Assembly (NCBI GenBank): GCA_029259875.1
Contig: JAJDEK010000477.1
Coordinates: 1-6,090, forward strand
Direction of reading: 5' to 3'
DNA length: 6,090 nucleotides
Origin: Planctomycetaceae bacterium
Lineage (GTDB): Bacteria; Planctomycetota; Planctomycetia; Planctomycetales; Planctomycetaceae
The notes under the pieces were generated by a model that searched no databases, was not told the DNA's origin, and saw nothing but the letters and a program-made list of their open reading frames with translations. A program made the position numbers and the translations under genes. Below, one piece after another: positions 1-6,090 of this stretch; within the stretch, counting starts at the first letter, position 1; every line of letters starts with the position of its first letter.

Positions 1-2
1 TC

Positions 3-788
3 CTGGAAGAACGCATTGCCCGCCGCACCAGTGATTTGCAAGAATCACAGGCGCTCCTGGTTCAGCAGGAAAAGCACGCAGCCTTTGGTCTGCTAGCAGC
101 GGGAAATGCGCATGAAGTCGGAAACCCCCTGGCGGGTATCAGTTCGTTGGTCCAACTGTGGAATCGACAGAATAACGATGAATACACCAACAAGCGACTT
201 GAAGAAGTGGATGGTCAATTACAAAGAATTCAACGTATTCTGAGAGAACTGATTGACTTCAGCCGTCCGGCAACCAGCGAACGAAATCGTTGCAAGATTA
301 ACGAACTCATTACAGAGTCGTTGAATATCTCAAAATACTATAAACGCAAAAAGGGGAAAAAGATCATCACCCGTTTTGCAGAGGACTTACCGATTGTTCA
401 AGTGGTTCGAGACCAGCTTGTCCAGGTATTTCTCAACTTGATACTGAATGCGATGGATGCCACCGAAGAGGGAGAATCGATTGAAATCACAACCGAAGCC
501 AAATCTGGCCAAATTCTAATCTCAGTCCACGACAATGGTCATGGAATCCGAAATGAAGATAAAGAGAAACTCTTCCAGCCTTACTTTACCACCAAGGCCA
601 AAGGCACCGGTCTGGGTTTATTTGTTTGTAAAAATATTCTTGAACATTCAAACTCCGGTTTAATTGAAATCGATGATACAGTAAAAAATGGTGCGAAATT
701 TATCGTCTCACTCAATTGTGAAGAGCTGAATGGCTTAGAAGATATTCTTCCTGGTCCGGCGAATGAAATCAAATTTGTAACGACATAA
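3..788 (+). CDS. Sensor histidine kinase, C-terminal part (5' end outside window)
   Basis: This is the transmitter half of a two-component sensor kinase; the frame is open to the left edge, so sensor and membrane regions lie outside the window. The first visible residues (LEERIARRTSDLQ) form the charged, probably coiled-coil linker that often precedes a HisKA domain. The H-box reads NAHEVGNPLAG, with the phospho-accepting His at codon 111-113. The HATPase_c domain follows: N-box LNLILNAMDAT, G1 box DNGHGI (from 531), F-box LFQPYFTTK and G2 box GTGLGL (603-620). All ATP-binding motifs are intact, so an active kinase is expected. A TTG at 36 could be called as a start, but the linker clearly continues upstream. 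The NtrB/AtoS-like transmitter and the NtrC-type regulator 22 bases downstream suggest a cognate pair. The signal it senses cannot be read here. Confidence 0.93.
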   Translation: MEERIARRTSDLQESQALLVQQEKHAAFGLLAAGNAHEVGNPLAGISSLVQLWNRQNNDEYTNKRLEEVDGQLQRIQRILRELIDFSRPATSERNRCKINELITESLNISKYYKRKKGKKIITRFAEDLPIVQVVRDQLVQVFLNLILNAMDATEEGESIEITTEAKSGQILISVHDNGHGIRNEDKEKLFQPYFTTKAKGTGLGLFVCKNILEHSNSGLIEIDDTVKNGAKFIVSLNCEELNGLEDILPGPANEIKFVTT

Positions 789-810
789 AATAAACAGGAT
801 TTAATCTAAC

Positions 811-2166
811 GTGCAACTCAATCGATCCGTGCTGATTGTCGAAGATGAAGAAGTAATCCGAAGTTCTTTGGCAGAGTACCTTACCAGCGAAGGGTACGAA
901 ACCATGCAAGCTTCCACTGTAGCAAAAGCTTTGGAACTGGCCAGGAACCAGGATTTCAACGTCGCAATCTGCGATGTGCAATTGCCTGATGGGGACGGTA
1001 TTGAATTGCTCAGACGATTACAGAATATCAAACCCAGTATTTTCGTCCTGATCATTACCGCATATGCGACAGTCGAAAATACCATCTCGGCCTTTAAAGC
1101 CGGAGCCTTCGACTATTTAGTCAAACCGGTCATCTTTGATGACCTATCTCACAAACTGAATCGCCTCTTTGAATACCAAAAAATCTTTTATGAAAACCAG
1201 ATTCTAAGACGGGAACTGGCTCGTAGACCCGGAATTGAAGAAATTGTAGGCAGCAGCAAAACACTGCAAAACCTACAAGATACCATTCGTAAAATTGCAG
1301 CCACTAATTCCAACGTACTTCTGTTTGGGGAATCCGGGACGGGTAAGGAATTATTCGCTCGTTCTATACACGCGAATGGTCCTAAACGGGAACAACGTTT
1401 CCTGGCGGTAAACTGTGGAATGCGTCCGATCGAACTTTTGGAATCGCAACTTTTTGGATCCGCCGCCAGTTCACCTCAATATCCTCAAGCAGAACAAACC
1501 GGCGTTTTTAAAAATGCCGATGGCGGAACTGTTTATCTCGATGAAATCTCTCAACTTCCCTTGGGAACACAGGGGAAACTTCTACGAGCAATCGAATATG
1601 GCGAGATTCTACCATTAGCAAGTGCGGAACCGGTCAAAGTCGATGTCCGCTTAATCGCTTCTACAACACAAGATCTATCAGAAATGGTCAAACAGGGAGA
1701 ATTTGAAGAAGATCTGTTCTACCGTCTGGACGGCATGAAAATTCACGTTCCTGCTTTAAGAGAACGTGTCGATGACATTCCAGAATTAGTGGAATACTTT
1801 CTCACCAAACACTCAAGCAAAATGGGGAAACGGGTCACCGGTGCCTCCAGCGAAACCATTCGCACTCTGATGTCAGCAGAGTGGAAAGGAAATGTTCGTC
1901 AACTAGACAACGCCATCGAACGCGCCGTCATGATGTGCGATGAAACGATGATCTGCTTGAATGATCTGCCACCAGAATTACATCAGGATGAGCCTCCTTT
2001 ACCCGATGTTGATGACTTACGTCTGGCGCTCAGGCATTACGAACGCATGCATATTACTCGGGTGCTGAAAGACAGTACCGACAAGCGGGAAGCAGCCAAA
2101 CGCTTAAAACTCGGGCTTTCCAGTCTCTACCGTAAAATTGAAGAACTGGATATTGAGCTTGAATAA
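811..2166 (+). CDS. NtrC-family response regulator lacking the GAFTGA motif
   Basis: This 451-residue DNA-binding response regulator is the likely phosphorylation partner of the kinase upstream. The receiver domain (about 5-120) has acidic residues E11/D12, phospho-acceptor D55, T83 and K105. The AAA+ domain (about 143-376) has Walker A GESGTGKE (K179), Walker B GGTVYLDEI (D244, E245), a sensor I-like stretch (RLIASTTQDL) and a sensor II-like GNVRQL (R363). The C-terminus (about 403-446) is a Fis-type helix-turn-helix. The segment where sigma-54 activators carry GAFTGA reads SSPQYP (220-225), with overall spacing preserved. The Arg of the usual FREDL motif is Glu (E299), while the second Arg, R305, remains. 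ATP binding and oligomerisation look possible, but sigma-54 activation is doubtful. As with Rhodobacter capsulatus NtrC, it may act with another sigma factor or as a repressor. The start is GTG, with AGGA at 796-799 eleven bases upstream. Confidence 0.94.
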   Translation: MQLNRSVLIVEDEEVIRSSLAEYLTSEGYETMQASTVAKALELARNQDFNVAICDVQLPDGDGIELLRRLQNIKPSIFVLIITAYATVENTISAFKAGAFDYLVKPVIFDDLSHKLNRLFEYQKIFYENQILRRELARRPGIEEIVGSSKTLQNLQDTIRKIAATNSNVLLFGESGTGKELFARSIHANGPKREQRFLAVNCGMRPIELLESQLFGSAASSPQYPQAEQTGVFKNADGGTVYLDEISQLPLGTQGKLLRAIEYGEILPLASAEPVKVDVRLIASTTQDLSEMVKQGEFEEDLFYRLDGMKIHVPALRERVDDIPELVEYFLTKHSSKMGKRVTGASSETIRTLMSAEWKGNVRQLDNAIERAVMMCDETMICLNDLPPELHQDEPPLPDVDDLRLALRHYERMHITRVLKDSTDKREAAKRLKLGLSSLYRKIEELDIELE

Positions 2167-2178
2167 TAGATAATCTAC

Positions 2179-4557
2179 TTACCCAGGAACGTCTGTATGA
2201 ACGGGAACAGCGAGTTCTGGTGGGTTGTTTTTCTGAGGAGCGAGATAGTAATCATGATACCCTTCTCCACCTCGATATCGATACTTACCCTTTTTTCCGT
2301 TATAGATGCCATTGGCCAGGATGCCGGTCACTTTGATTCCATTAGTCTGTATGATCTGCTGAACTTTTCGAATCACACCACGTCGATTCTTATCGACACG
2401 AACAACAAGTAACACACTATCTGCAGATGAAGCAACGATCGAAGGATCACTGACTACAGCCAAAGGTGGGGTATCAACTAGAACGTAATCATATTCATTG
2501 CGTACCTGCTTAATCAAATCTGTGAACCGTCTGGACATCAACATTTCGGATGGACTTTCTGGCAGCGTCCCCGCTGTCATCAGCGACAGATCTTTAATCC
2601 TGGTTTCACGAATTGCCGTCTGCGCGTCAATCTCTTCAGATAAAACGTCTCCTAAACCAATCCCATTCACAATACCAAACAAATTATGGATCGTCGGACG
2701 CCGTAGATCAGCATCGATGATTAATACCTTGCGACCCGTCTGAGCAATCGCCAATGCCAGATTCGAAATAGAAGTGGTTTTACCATCGCCAGGTTCTGCA
2801 CTTGTCATCTGTAATACTTTAGCACCACTCTGATCTGTTTTCAGCAGCAAAGAAGTTCGGAATGACCGAAATGCTTCGGCTTCCTTCGAAGACGGACGAT
2901 AGTAATACCATAATGCGTGATCAAACTCACATTCACTATCATCGATGCTGACACTCTCATCAAACGTTGGCACCTCACCCAAAATTGGTATGTGTAACAG
3001 ATTTCTGATTTCGTCGACAGACTTCAAAGTCGTGTCCTGCATTTCTCTAAAGTAAGAGATAGCCAGAACCAGCCCCAGGCCAACGGCTCCCCCTGCGAAC
3101 AGAAATTTTAATTGGCGTTTTATCACCAATGCATCTTTAACAGGAGAAAGTTGTGTTAAGGTATACCCACTGTTTCCTTGGGAAACTTTTTCTATTAAAA
3201 GTTGATTAAAAATATTGTCGCGTTGTAACTTCAATTGTGCGATTTCTTCATTATATGATTGATCGACTACCTGAAAGTTTCCGATTTTCTTAGCAAGTCC
3301 TGTTTCCTGATCGAACAGTTTCGTCAATTCTAGTTCTCGATTATTAAGCTCTTTTAACTGCTGCTCCATCGATTTAAGATAAATATTGACAAAGTCGACC
3401 TCTTTGACATTTGACAGTTTGAATTCCCCGGCGTTCAGGTTATCAGCCGAGATATCAATTCCCTGCCGTCGATAGAGGTTGATAATGGTTTTGATGCTGC
3501 GATTCACGGCATCTAGATCTGGATGATTCTCTTGAAAATCTCTTTCCAGACGATTCTTTTGAATCAGTAACGGCATCAAATGTGTTTCGAGTGCGGCACG
3601 TGCGCGGTCAGTATTTGTGACACCTGGTGCAGCAATACTTGTTCCCGCAGAATTGGTACTACCGGGTTGCCCTCCACGGGTCTGCCCCATCAGAAATTGC
3701 TGAGCAAGCAGTTCCAAAGTCTCTTTGGATTCTCCACTGGCAATGGCTGCTTTGAGGGAACTGATCTTGGACTTCAGTTCTGTCAGTTTCAACAAGTTGA
3801 TTCGACGTTCATTATCAATGGCTTTGACACGTTCCTGATGCACGTTCGTGCTACCTGCCACTGCCGCTTCGGAACCAGGCGTGTTTTCCCAATAGAGAGG
3901 AGCATCTTTCCGGAATTCTCGATACTCTTTTTTCTTTCGCTCCAGCTCGGCAAGTATCTGCTTATTTGCCTGATCCAATTGCTCTCGAATTTCATCGGTA
4001 TTTTCCTGCCGCACTTCATGCAAGTATCGTTGATAGGCATCAACAATTGCCTGAGTCACTATTTTAGCGTCTTCGGATCGCGGATTTTCATATGTAATAT
4101 CCAGGATATTCAGGAACGCACGGTCATTCCCAGAAATTCGTTTTACTTTCAATGAACCAAGAATCTCTTCAGTCGGATCACTAGAGCCAGCTAATGAAGG
4201 TAAGTTATATAACTTTGCCTCTTTAACAGCTTCACCTACAATCCGCGGACTTTTGATGACATCAATATGTGCCGTCAGTTCACCGAAAGTTTGATTCTCT
4301 CCCTCTTTAATGGGTACGTGATTCTTTTGTGAAACCTGGACTTTCGTGCTGGCAGAATAAATGGGGCCTAACTTCATGTAGGCAACCTGCCCCAAAATGA
4401 GCCCCGTGGCCAACCCCGCGATCAGCAGAAATTTATTTCGAAACAGCAACCGCACAATATCGACGCCTGGTCCTGAGGTATTACTTTGTGTATTACCATC
4501 CATATCATCGATTTCGAAATCGGAATGATTATCTAGCGGTTGAAATTCTGTATCCAC
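2179..4557 (-). CDS. Wzc-like polysaccharide co-polymerase / bacterial tyrosine autokinase
   Basis: This 792-residue inner-membrane protein combines a Wzz-type chain-length/export domain with a cytoplasmic BY-kinase, as in Wzc and ExoP. An acidic cytoplasmic tail (1-40) precedes TM1 (about 43-61). The periplasmic region (about 64-484) has a Wzz domain and long coiled-coil-like helices (about 180-285 and 325-460), broken by a Gly/Ser/Thr-rich stretch at 291-314. TM2 lies at about 485-503. The kinase domain has an E-x2-R-x2-R oligomerisation motif (E561, R564, R567), Walker A SAEPGDGKTT (586-595, K593), Walker A' LIIDADLRRP (D615, D617) and Walker B YVLVDTPP (D695). Six Tyr between 752 and 771 form the expected autophosphorylation cluster. 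The start is GTG with AGGA nine bases upstream; no other start lies between it and the upstream in-frame stop. It probably shares a transcript with the epimerase upstream. No cognate phosphatase or glycosyltransferase is visible. Confidence 0.95.
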   Translation of the reverse strand: MDTEFQPLDNHSDFEIDDMDGNTQSNTSGPGVDIVRLLFRNKFLLIAGLATGLILGQVAYMKLGPIYSASTKVQVSQKNHVPIKEGENQTFGELTAHIDVIKSPRIVGEAVKEAKLYNLPSLAGSSDPTEEILGSLKVKRISGNDRAFLNILDITYENPRSEDAKIVTQAIVDAYQRYLHEVRQENTDEIREQLDQANKQILAELERKKKEYREFRKDAPLYWENTPGSEAAVAGSTNVHQERVKAIDNERRINLLKLTELKSKISSLKAAIASGESKETLELLAQQFLMGQTRGGQPGSTNSAGTSIAAPGVTNTDRARAALETHLMPLLIQKNRLERDFQENHPDLDAVNRSIKTIINLYRRQGIDISADNLNAGEFKLSNVKEVDFVNIYLKSMEQQLKELNNRELELTKLFDQETGLAKKIGNFQVVDQSYNEEIAQLKLQRDNIFNQLLIEKVSQGNSGYTLTQLSPVKDALVIKRQLKFLFAGGAVGLGLVLAISYFREMQDTTLKSVDEIRNLLHIPILGEVPTFDESVSIDDSECEFDHALWYYYRPSSKEAEAFRSFRTSLLLKTDQSGAKVLQMTSAEPGDGKTTSISNLALAIAQTGRKVLIIDADLRRPTIHNLFGIVNGIGLGDVLSEEIDAQTAIRETRIKDLSLMTAGTLPESPSEMLMSRRFTDLIKQVRNEYDYVLVDTPPLAVVSDPSIVASSADSVLLVVRVDKNRRGVIRKVQQIIQTNGIKVTGILANGIYNGKKGKYRYRGGEGYHDYYLAPQKNNPPELAVPVHTDVPG

Positions 4558-4566
4558 AACATTGGG

Positions 4567-4570
4567 TCCT
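4567..4570 (-). promoter_or_regulatory. Ribosome binding site of the Wzc-like gene
   Basis: AGGA on the minus strand lies nine bases before the GTG at 4557-4555. It supports this non-ATG start over the in-frame ATG at codon 19. The 91-base spacer between this gene and the epimerase (4558-4648) holds no coding frame and no clear terminator hairpin, consistent with co-transcription. Confidence 0.6.
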
Positions 4571-4648
4571 GATCTAAAAGCTGCTGAGTCTGTTGAGCAA
4601 AATTAGTTGCTACCGTCTGTAAGAGTACTTCTTTTGGTTGTTGATTAT

Positions 4649-5623
4649 TTAGCAACCACCCAGACAGGTCTTTGATTCTGCTTTAACGTATTGTTCATAC
4701 CAAGTGATTGTTCTGCGTAAACCTTCCTTGATATCAACGACAGGTTCATAACCCAAATCCCGTTGTGCAGCCGAGATATCAGCCCAAGAGTGCAGAACAT
4801 CCCCTGTTCGCCTGGGTTGAAAATCAGGATCGTAAGGTTTCTCCAACAGATCGCAAATGGACTTCAACAGATCAATTAAATTCAAAGAACTCCCACAGGC
4901 AACGTTGTAAACATTTCCTGAAACTTTATCAGCATCCGCCTGCGATGCCAGAATATTAGCCTGAACCACATTGTCGATATAAGTGAAATCGCGGGATTGA
5001 GTTCCATCTCCGAAAATTACCGGTTGGCGACCTTCCAACAATGCAGAAGCAAATAAGGGGATCACGGCAGAATAAGGACTGTTAGGATCCTGACGCGGGC
5101 CAAAGACATTGAAGTACCGAACGCGAACTGTTTCCAGATCATAGGAATTCGCAAAAGCCTGGCAATACAATTCTCCAGCCAGCTTCGCTGCGGCATAAGG
5201 AGAGAGAACTTCCGGAGCTTGGCCTTCATGTTTGGGCATATCTTTCTGATTTCCATAGGCACTACTGGAACCAGCATAAATCACACGCTGCACACCCAAA
5301 CGGCGAGCTGCATCTAACACATGAATTGTTCCCGTAACACAGGCTTCATGTGTATCAAGAGGATGTTCAACACTCCGCGGCACTGAAGCCAACGCCGCCT
5401 GGTGAAATACAATATTGATTCCTTTGGTAGCCTGCTCGACTGCTTTGATATCCCGTAAGTCGCCTTGAATGAATTCCACCTGATCCTGGAGATGCTCCAG
5501 ATTCTTTAAAGCACCAGTGCTCAGGTTATCGAAAACACGCACGCTATGTCCGTCCTTGACCAGACGGGTCGCTATATGAGAACCAATAAATCCTGCGCCA
5601 CCGGTTACTAAATAATTTGTCAC
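4649..5623 (-). CDS. NAD-dependent nucleotide-sugar epimerase (WbpP/GalE-like extended SDR)
   Basis: This 324-residue cytoplasmic enzyme probably interconverts C4 epimers of a UDP-sugar (UDP-Glc/Gal or the N-acetyl forms) for polysaccharide synthesis. Numbered from the GTG start, the Rossmann motif is TGGAGFIG (G8, G11, G14), and D32 in DNLSTG is the likely ribose-binding acid. The catalytic set is the Ser run 119-121 plus Y143-x3-K147 in SPYAAAK. Substrate-side signatures include [12 protein letters not shown] (N172) and [20 protein letters not shown] (R211). The stretches [15 protein letters not shown] and [11 protein letters not shown] recall WbpP/TviC-type UDP-GlcNAc epimerases more than E. 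coli GalE, but the exact substrate is not certain. Length is normal for the family. An ATG at 5641 would add six residues but lacks a Shine-Dalgarno; the GTG at 5623 has AGGG ten bases upstream. A short Cys-containing tail (CLGGC) ends the protein. Confidence 0.92.
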   Translation of the reverse strand: MTNYLVTGGAGFIGSHIATRLVKDGHSVRVFDNLSTGALKNLEHLQDQVEFIQGDLRDIKAVEQATKGINIVFHQAALASVPRSVEHPLDTHEACVTGTIHVLDAARRLGVQRVIYAGSSSAYGNQKDMPKHEGQAPEVLSPYAAAKLAGELYCQAFANSYDLETVRVRYFNVFGPRQDPNSPYSAVIPLFASALLEGRQPVIFGDGTQSRDFTYIDNVVQANILASQADADKVSGNVYNVACGSSLNLIDLLKSICDLLEKPYDPDFQPRRTGDVLHSWADISAAQRDLGYEPVVDIKEGLRRTITWYEQYVKAESKTCLGGC

Positions 5624-5633
5624 GTTTTTAAAT

Positions 5634-5637
5634 CCCT
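5634..5637 (-). promoter_or_regulatory. Ribosome binding site deciding the epimerase start
   Basis: AGGG on the minus strand is ten bases before the GTG at 5623-5621. It falls inside the six-codon extension that would result from the ATG at 5641, which itself has no purine-rich site upstream. Starting at the GTG gives [16 protein letters not shown], a typical N-terminus for this family. Confidence 0.55.
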
Positions 5638-5669
5638 GCATTGGTATGATTGCATTAGACTCTCAAGTT

Positions 5670-5699
5670 CAATCGACAGACGCCTCTGCTTGTCAATTG
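5670..5699 (-). repeat. Inverted repeat / possible leader RNA hairpin
   Basis: On the minus strand CAATTGACA (5699-5691) is followed, after 12 bases, by TGTCGATTG (5678-5670). As RNA from the epimerase strand all nine positions pair, one of them as a U-G wobble. On the opposite strand that pair would be a C-A mismatch. It sits about 47 bases before the GTG start and has no trailing U run, so it is not a normal intrinsic terminator. A protein-binding operator is the alternative. Confidence 0.4.
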
Positions 5700-5743
5700 G
5701 AGTCACCTGTATTTGTACCTTCAATGTAGCATTCGTTTCGTAA

Positions 5744-5813
5744 GGAATAAGTGATGAATTCCGAGTATTCCTCTTAGAAATTATCGAACATTCAGAGCTG
5801 ATGACCTTATTCC
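5744..5813. repeat. 8-bp inverted repeat GGAATAAG/CTTATTCC
   Basis: GGAATAAG at 5744-5751 and CTTATTCC at 5806-5813 are perfect complements separated by 54 bases. The minus-strand DNA between and including them carries GGAAT three times. The right-hand arm lies immediately downstream of the candidate -10 element, around the expected transcription start, so a role as a paired operator is conceivable. A perfect 8-bp match at this spacing could also arise by chance. Confidence 0.3.
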
Positions 5814-5815
5814 GT

Positions 5816-5845
5816 ATTATAAGCAAGAATTTCCCGTACAACCAA
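5816..5845 (-). promoter_or_regulatory. Candidate housekeeping promoter for epimerase-Wzc transcript
   Basis: On the minus strand a consensus TATAAT (5821-5816) follows a weak -35 candidate TTGGTT (5845-5840) with an 18-base spacer. Transcription would start near 5809, giving a leader of about 186 bases before the GTG. The -10 is a perfect match but the -35 is poor, and an AT-rich region produces such matches by chance. No sigma-54 GG-N10-GC signature was found here. Confidence 0.4.
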
Positions 5846-6016
5846 AATAATGTGCAGCCAGAACGCAGAATACACATTCAAAATATAGGGGAGTGCAGAG
5901 AAATAACGCGAAAATTCGATTTAATCGATACGTGAAACGAGCGTTATATCGGTCATCGACATTTTGATGATTGTGCCCGTTCTCGTATGTTTTTCGCACA
6001 AACCAAACACGAAAAC

Positions 6017-6090
6017 TTATTTCAAACCGGGACCATAAGGAGAAAATCGAGCAATCATAATCCCAGCGGCGACAGAAGCGTTTAAAGAAT
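6017..6090 (-). CDS. SpoU/TrmH-family RNA 2'-O-methyltransferase, C-terminal end (start outside window)
   Basis: The last 23 codons of a minus-strand gene enter from the right edge and stop at TAA 6019-6017. They read SLNASVAAGIMIARF followed by SPYGPGLK. SLNxSVAAGI is the final conserved motif of SpoU/TrmH (SPOUT) methyltransferases such as RlmB, where it forms part of the trefoil-knot S-adenosylmethionine and dimer site; the Asn and Ser are the characteristic residues. The enzyme would methylate the ribose of a nucleotide in rRNA or tRNA. The family call rests on this one short motif, and the exact target (RlmB, TrmH or another) cannot be decided. It is separated from the epimerase by about 390 bases, so it is probably functionally unrelated. 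Confidence 0.75.
   Translation of the reverse strand, partial: SLNASVAAGIMIARFSPYGPGLK

Larger units (their letters stand above)
5624..6016. other. Intergenic region between methyltransferase and epimerase genes
   Basis: These 393 bases, rich in A and T, hold no gene I can support. Both flanking genes run leftward, so the region is downstream of the RNA methyltransferase and is the likely promoter and 5' leader of the epimerase-Wzc transcript. It contains a TATAAT -10 element and two inverted repeats, listed separately. No strong G+C-rich hairpin with a T run is seen after the methyltransferase stop; TTTTCG/CGAAAA on the minus strand around 5994-6016 is only a weak 6-bp stem. Open frames here show no protein-like composition and no ribosome binding site. 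Confidence 0.6.

Noticed and set aside
2119..2150. TCCAGT/ACTGGA potential stem near the end of the response regulator gene
   Set aside because: It lies inside the helix-turn-helix coding sequence, is only 6 bp with a 20-base loop, and no T run follows.
3580..4155. A 191-codon plus-strand ORF opposite the Wzc-like gene
   Set aside because: It is antisense to strongly supported coding sequence, Cys- and Phe-rich, and has no recognisable domain; a shadow frame.
5691..5696. Perfect TTGACA -35 element on the minus strand
   Set aside because: No -10-like hexamer at 16 to 18 bases (the best is ATTGAA); it is part of the leader inverted repeat instead.
5646..5729. A 27-residue plus-strand small ORF starting ATG at 5646
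   Set aside because: No ribosome binding site upstream and no sign of coding constraint; the region is better explained as the leader of the leftward gene.
5823..5835. Possible sigma-54 -24/-12 element near the -10 candidate (GGG ... TTGC on the minus strand)
   Set aside because: The GG-to-GC spacing is 8 or 9 bases rather than 10, and the -24 side does not resemble TGGCAC.
5620..5877. An 85-codon minus-strand ORF overlapping the epimerase start
   Set aside because: No Shine-Dalgarno, no recognisable domain, and it runs through the predicted promoter and leader and out of frame into the epimerase gene.
5916..5928. 13-base palindrome TCGATTTAATCGA
   Set aside because: A 6+1+6 palindrome is expected about once in a window of this size by chance, and it has no informative position relative to a promoter.
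6036..6044. AAGGAG-like sequence on the plus strand resembling a ribosome binding site
   Set aside because: It lies within the antisense of the methyltransferase coding end and no suitable start codon follows at the right distance.
5817..6089. A minus-strand frame open for about 91 codons at the right edge, including a possible 60-residue ORF from 5999
   Set aside because: It overlaps the methyltransferase C-terminus in another frame, is rich in Phe, Cys, Arg and Trp in a way typical of AT-rich non-coding DNA, and has no ribosome binding site or recognisable motif.

Overview
This 6.1-kb bacterial chromosomal window has five protein genes, three complete and two cut by the window edges. By inference from gene style (an NtrB/NtrC-like pair with a planctomycete-like H-box region, frequent GTG starts, roughly balanced base composition), a planctomycete is the best guess. 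No rRNA or marker gene confirms this.

Rightward strand (1-2166): the 3' part of a histidine kinase gene (ends 788), followed 22 bases later by an NtrC-family response regulator (811-2166). This is a typical two-component operon. The regulator keeps its receiver phosphorylation site, Walker motifs and Fis-type helix-turn-helix. It has lost the GAFTGA loop used to contact sigma-54, and an Arg-finger-region Arg is Glu.

Leftward strand (2179-5623): a nucleotide-sugar epimerase of the WbpP/GalE-like extended SDR type (4649-5623), then, 91 bases downstream, a 792-residue Wzc-like polysaccharide co-polymerase fused to a tyrosine autokinase (2179-4557). Together they look like part of an exopolysaccharide or capsule locus: the epimerase supplies an activated sugar, and the inner-membrane co-polymerase/kinase controls polymer assembly and export. 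This block converges on the two-component operon with only 12 bases between the stop codons and no obvious terminator.

Right end (5624-6090): about 390 bases without a convincing gene hold a probable leader for the epimerase transcript, with a TATAAT -10 element and two inverted repeats. One repeat forms a 9-bp stem that pairs fully only as RNA from the gene's own strand. Beyond it, at 6017-6090 on the minus strand, is the C-terminal end of a SpoU/TrmH-family RNA 2'-O-methyltransferase, recognised by its last conserved motif.

No tRNA, rRNA, CRISPR array, insertion sequence or phage feature was seen. The window is mostly ordinary core and envelope-polysaccharide DNA. The most unusual item is the GAFTGA-less NtrC-type regulator.
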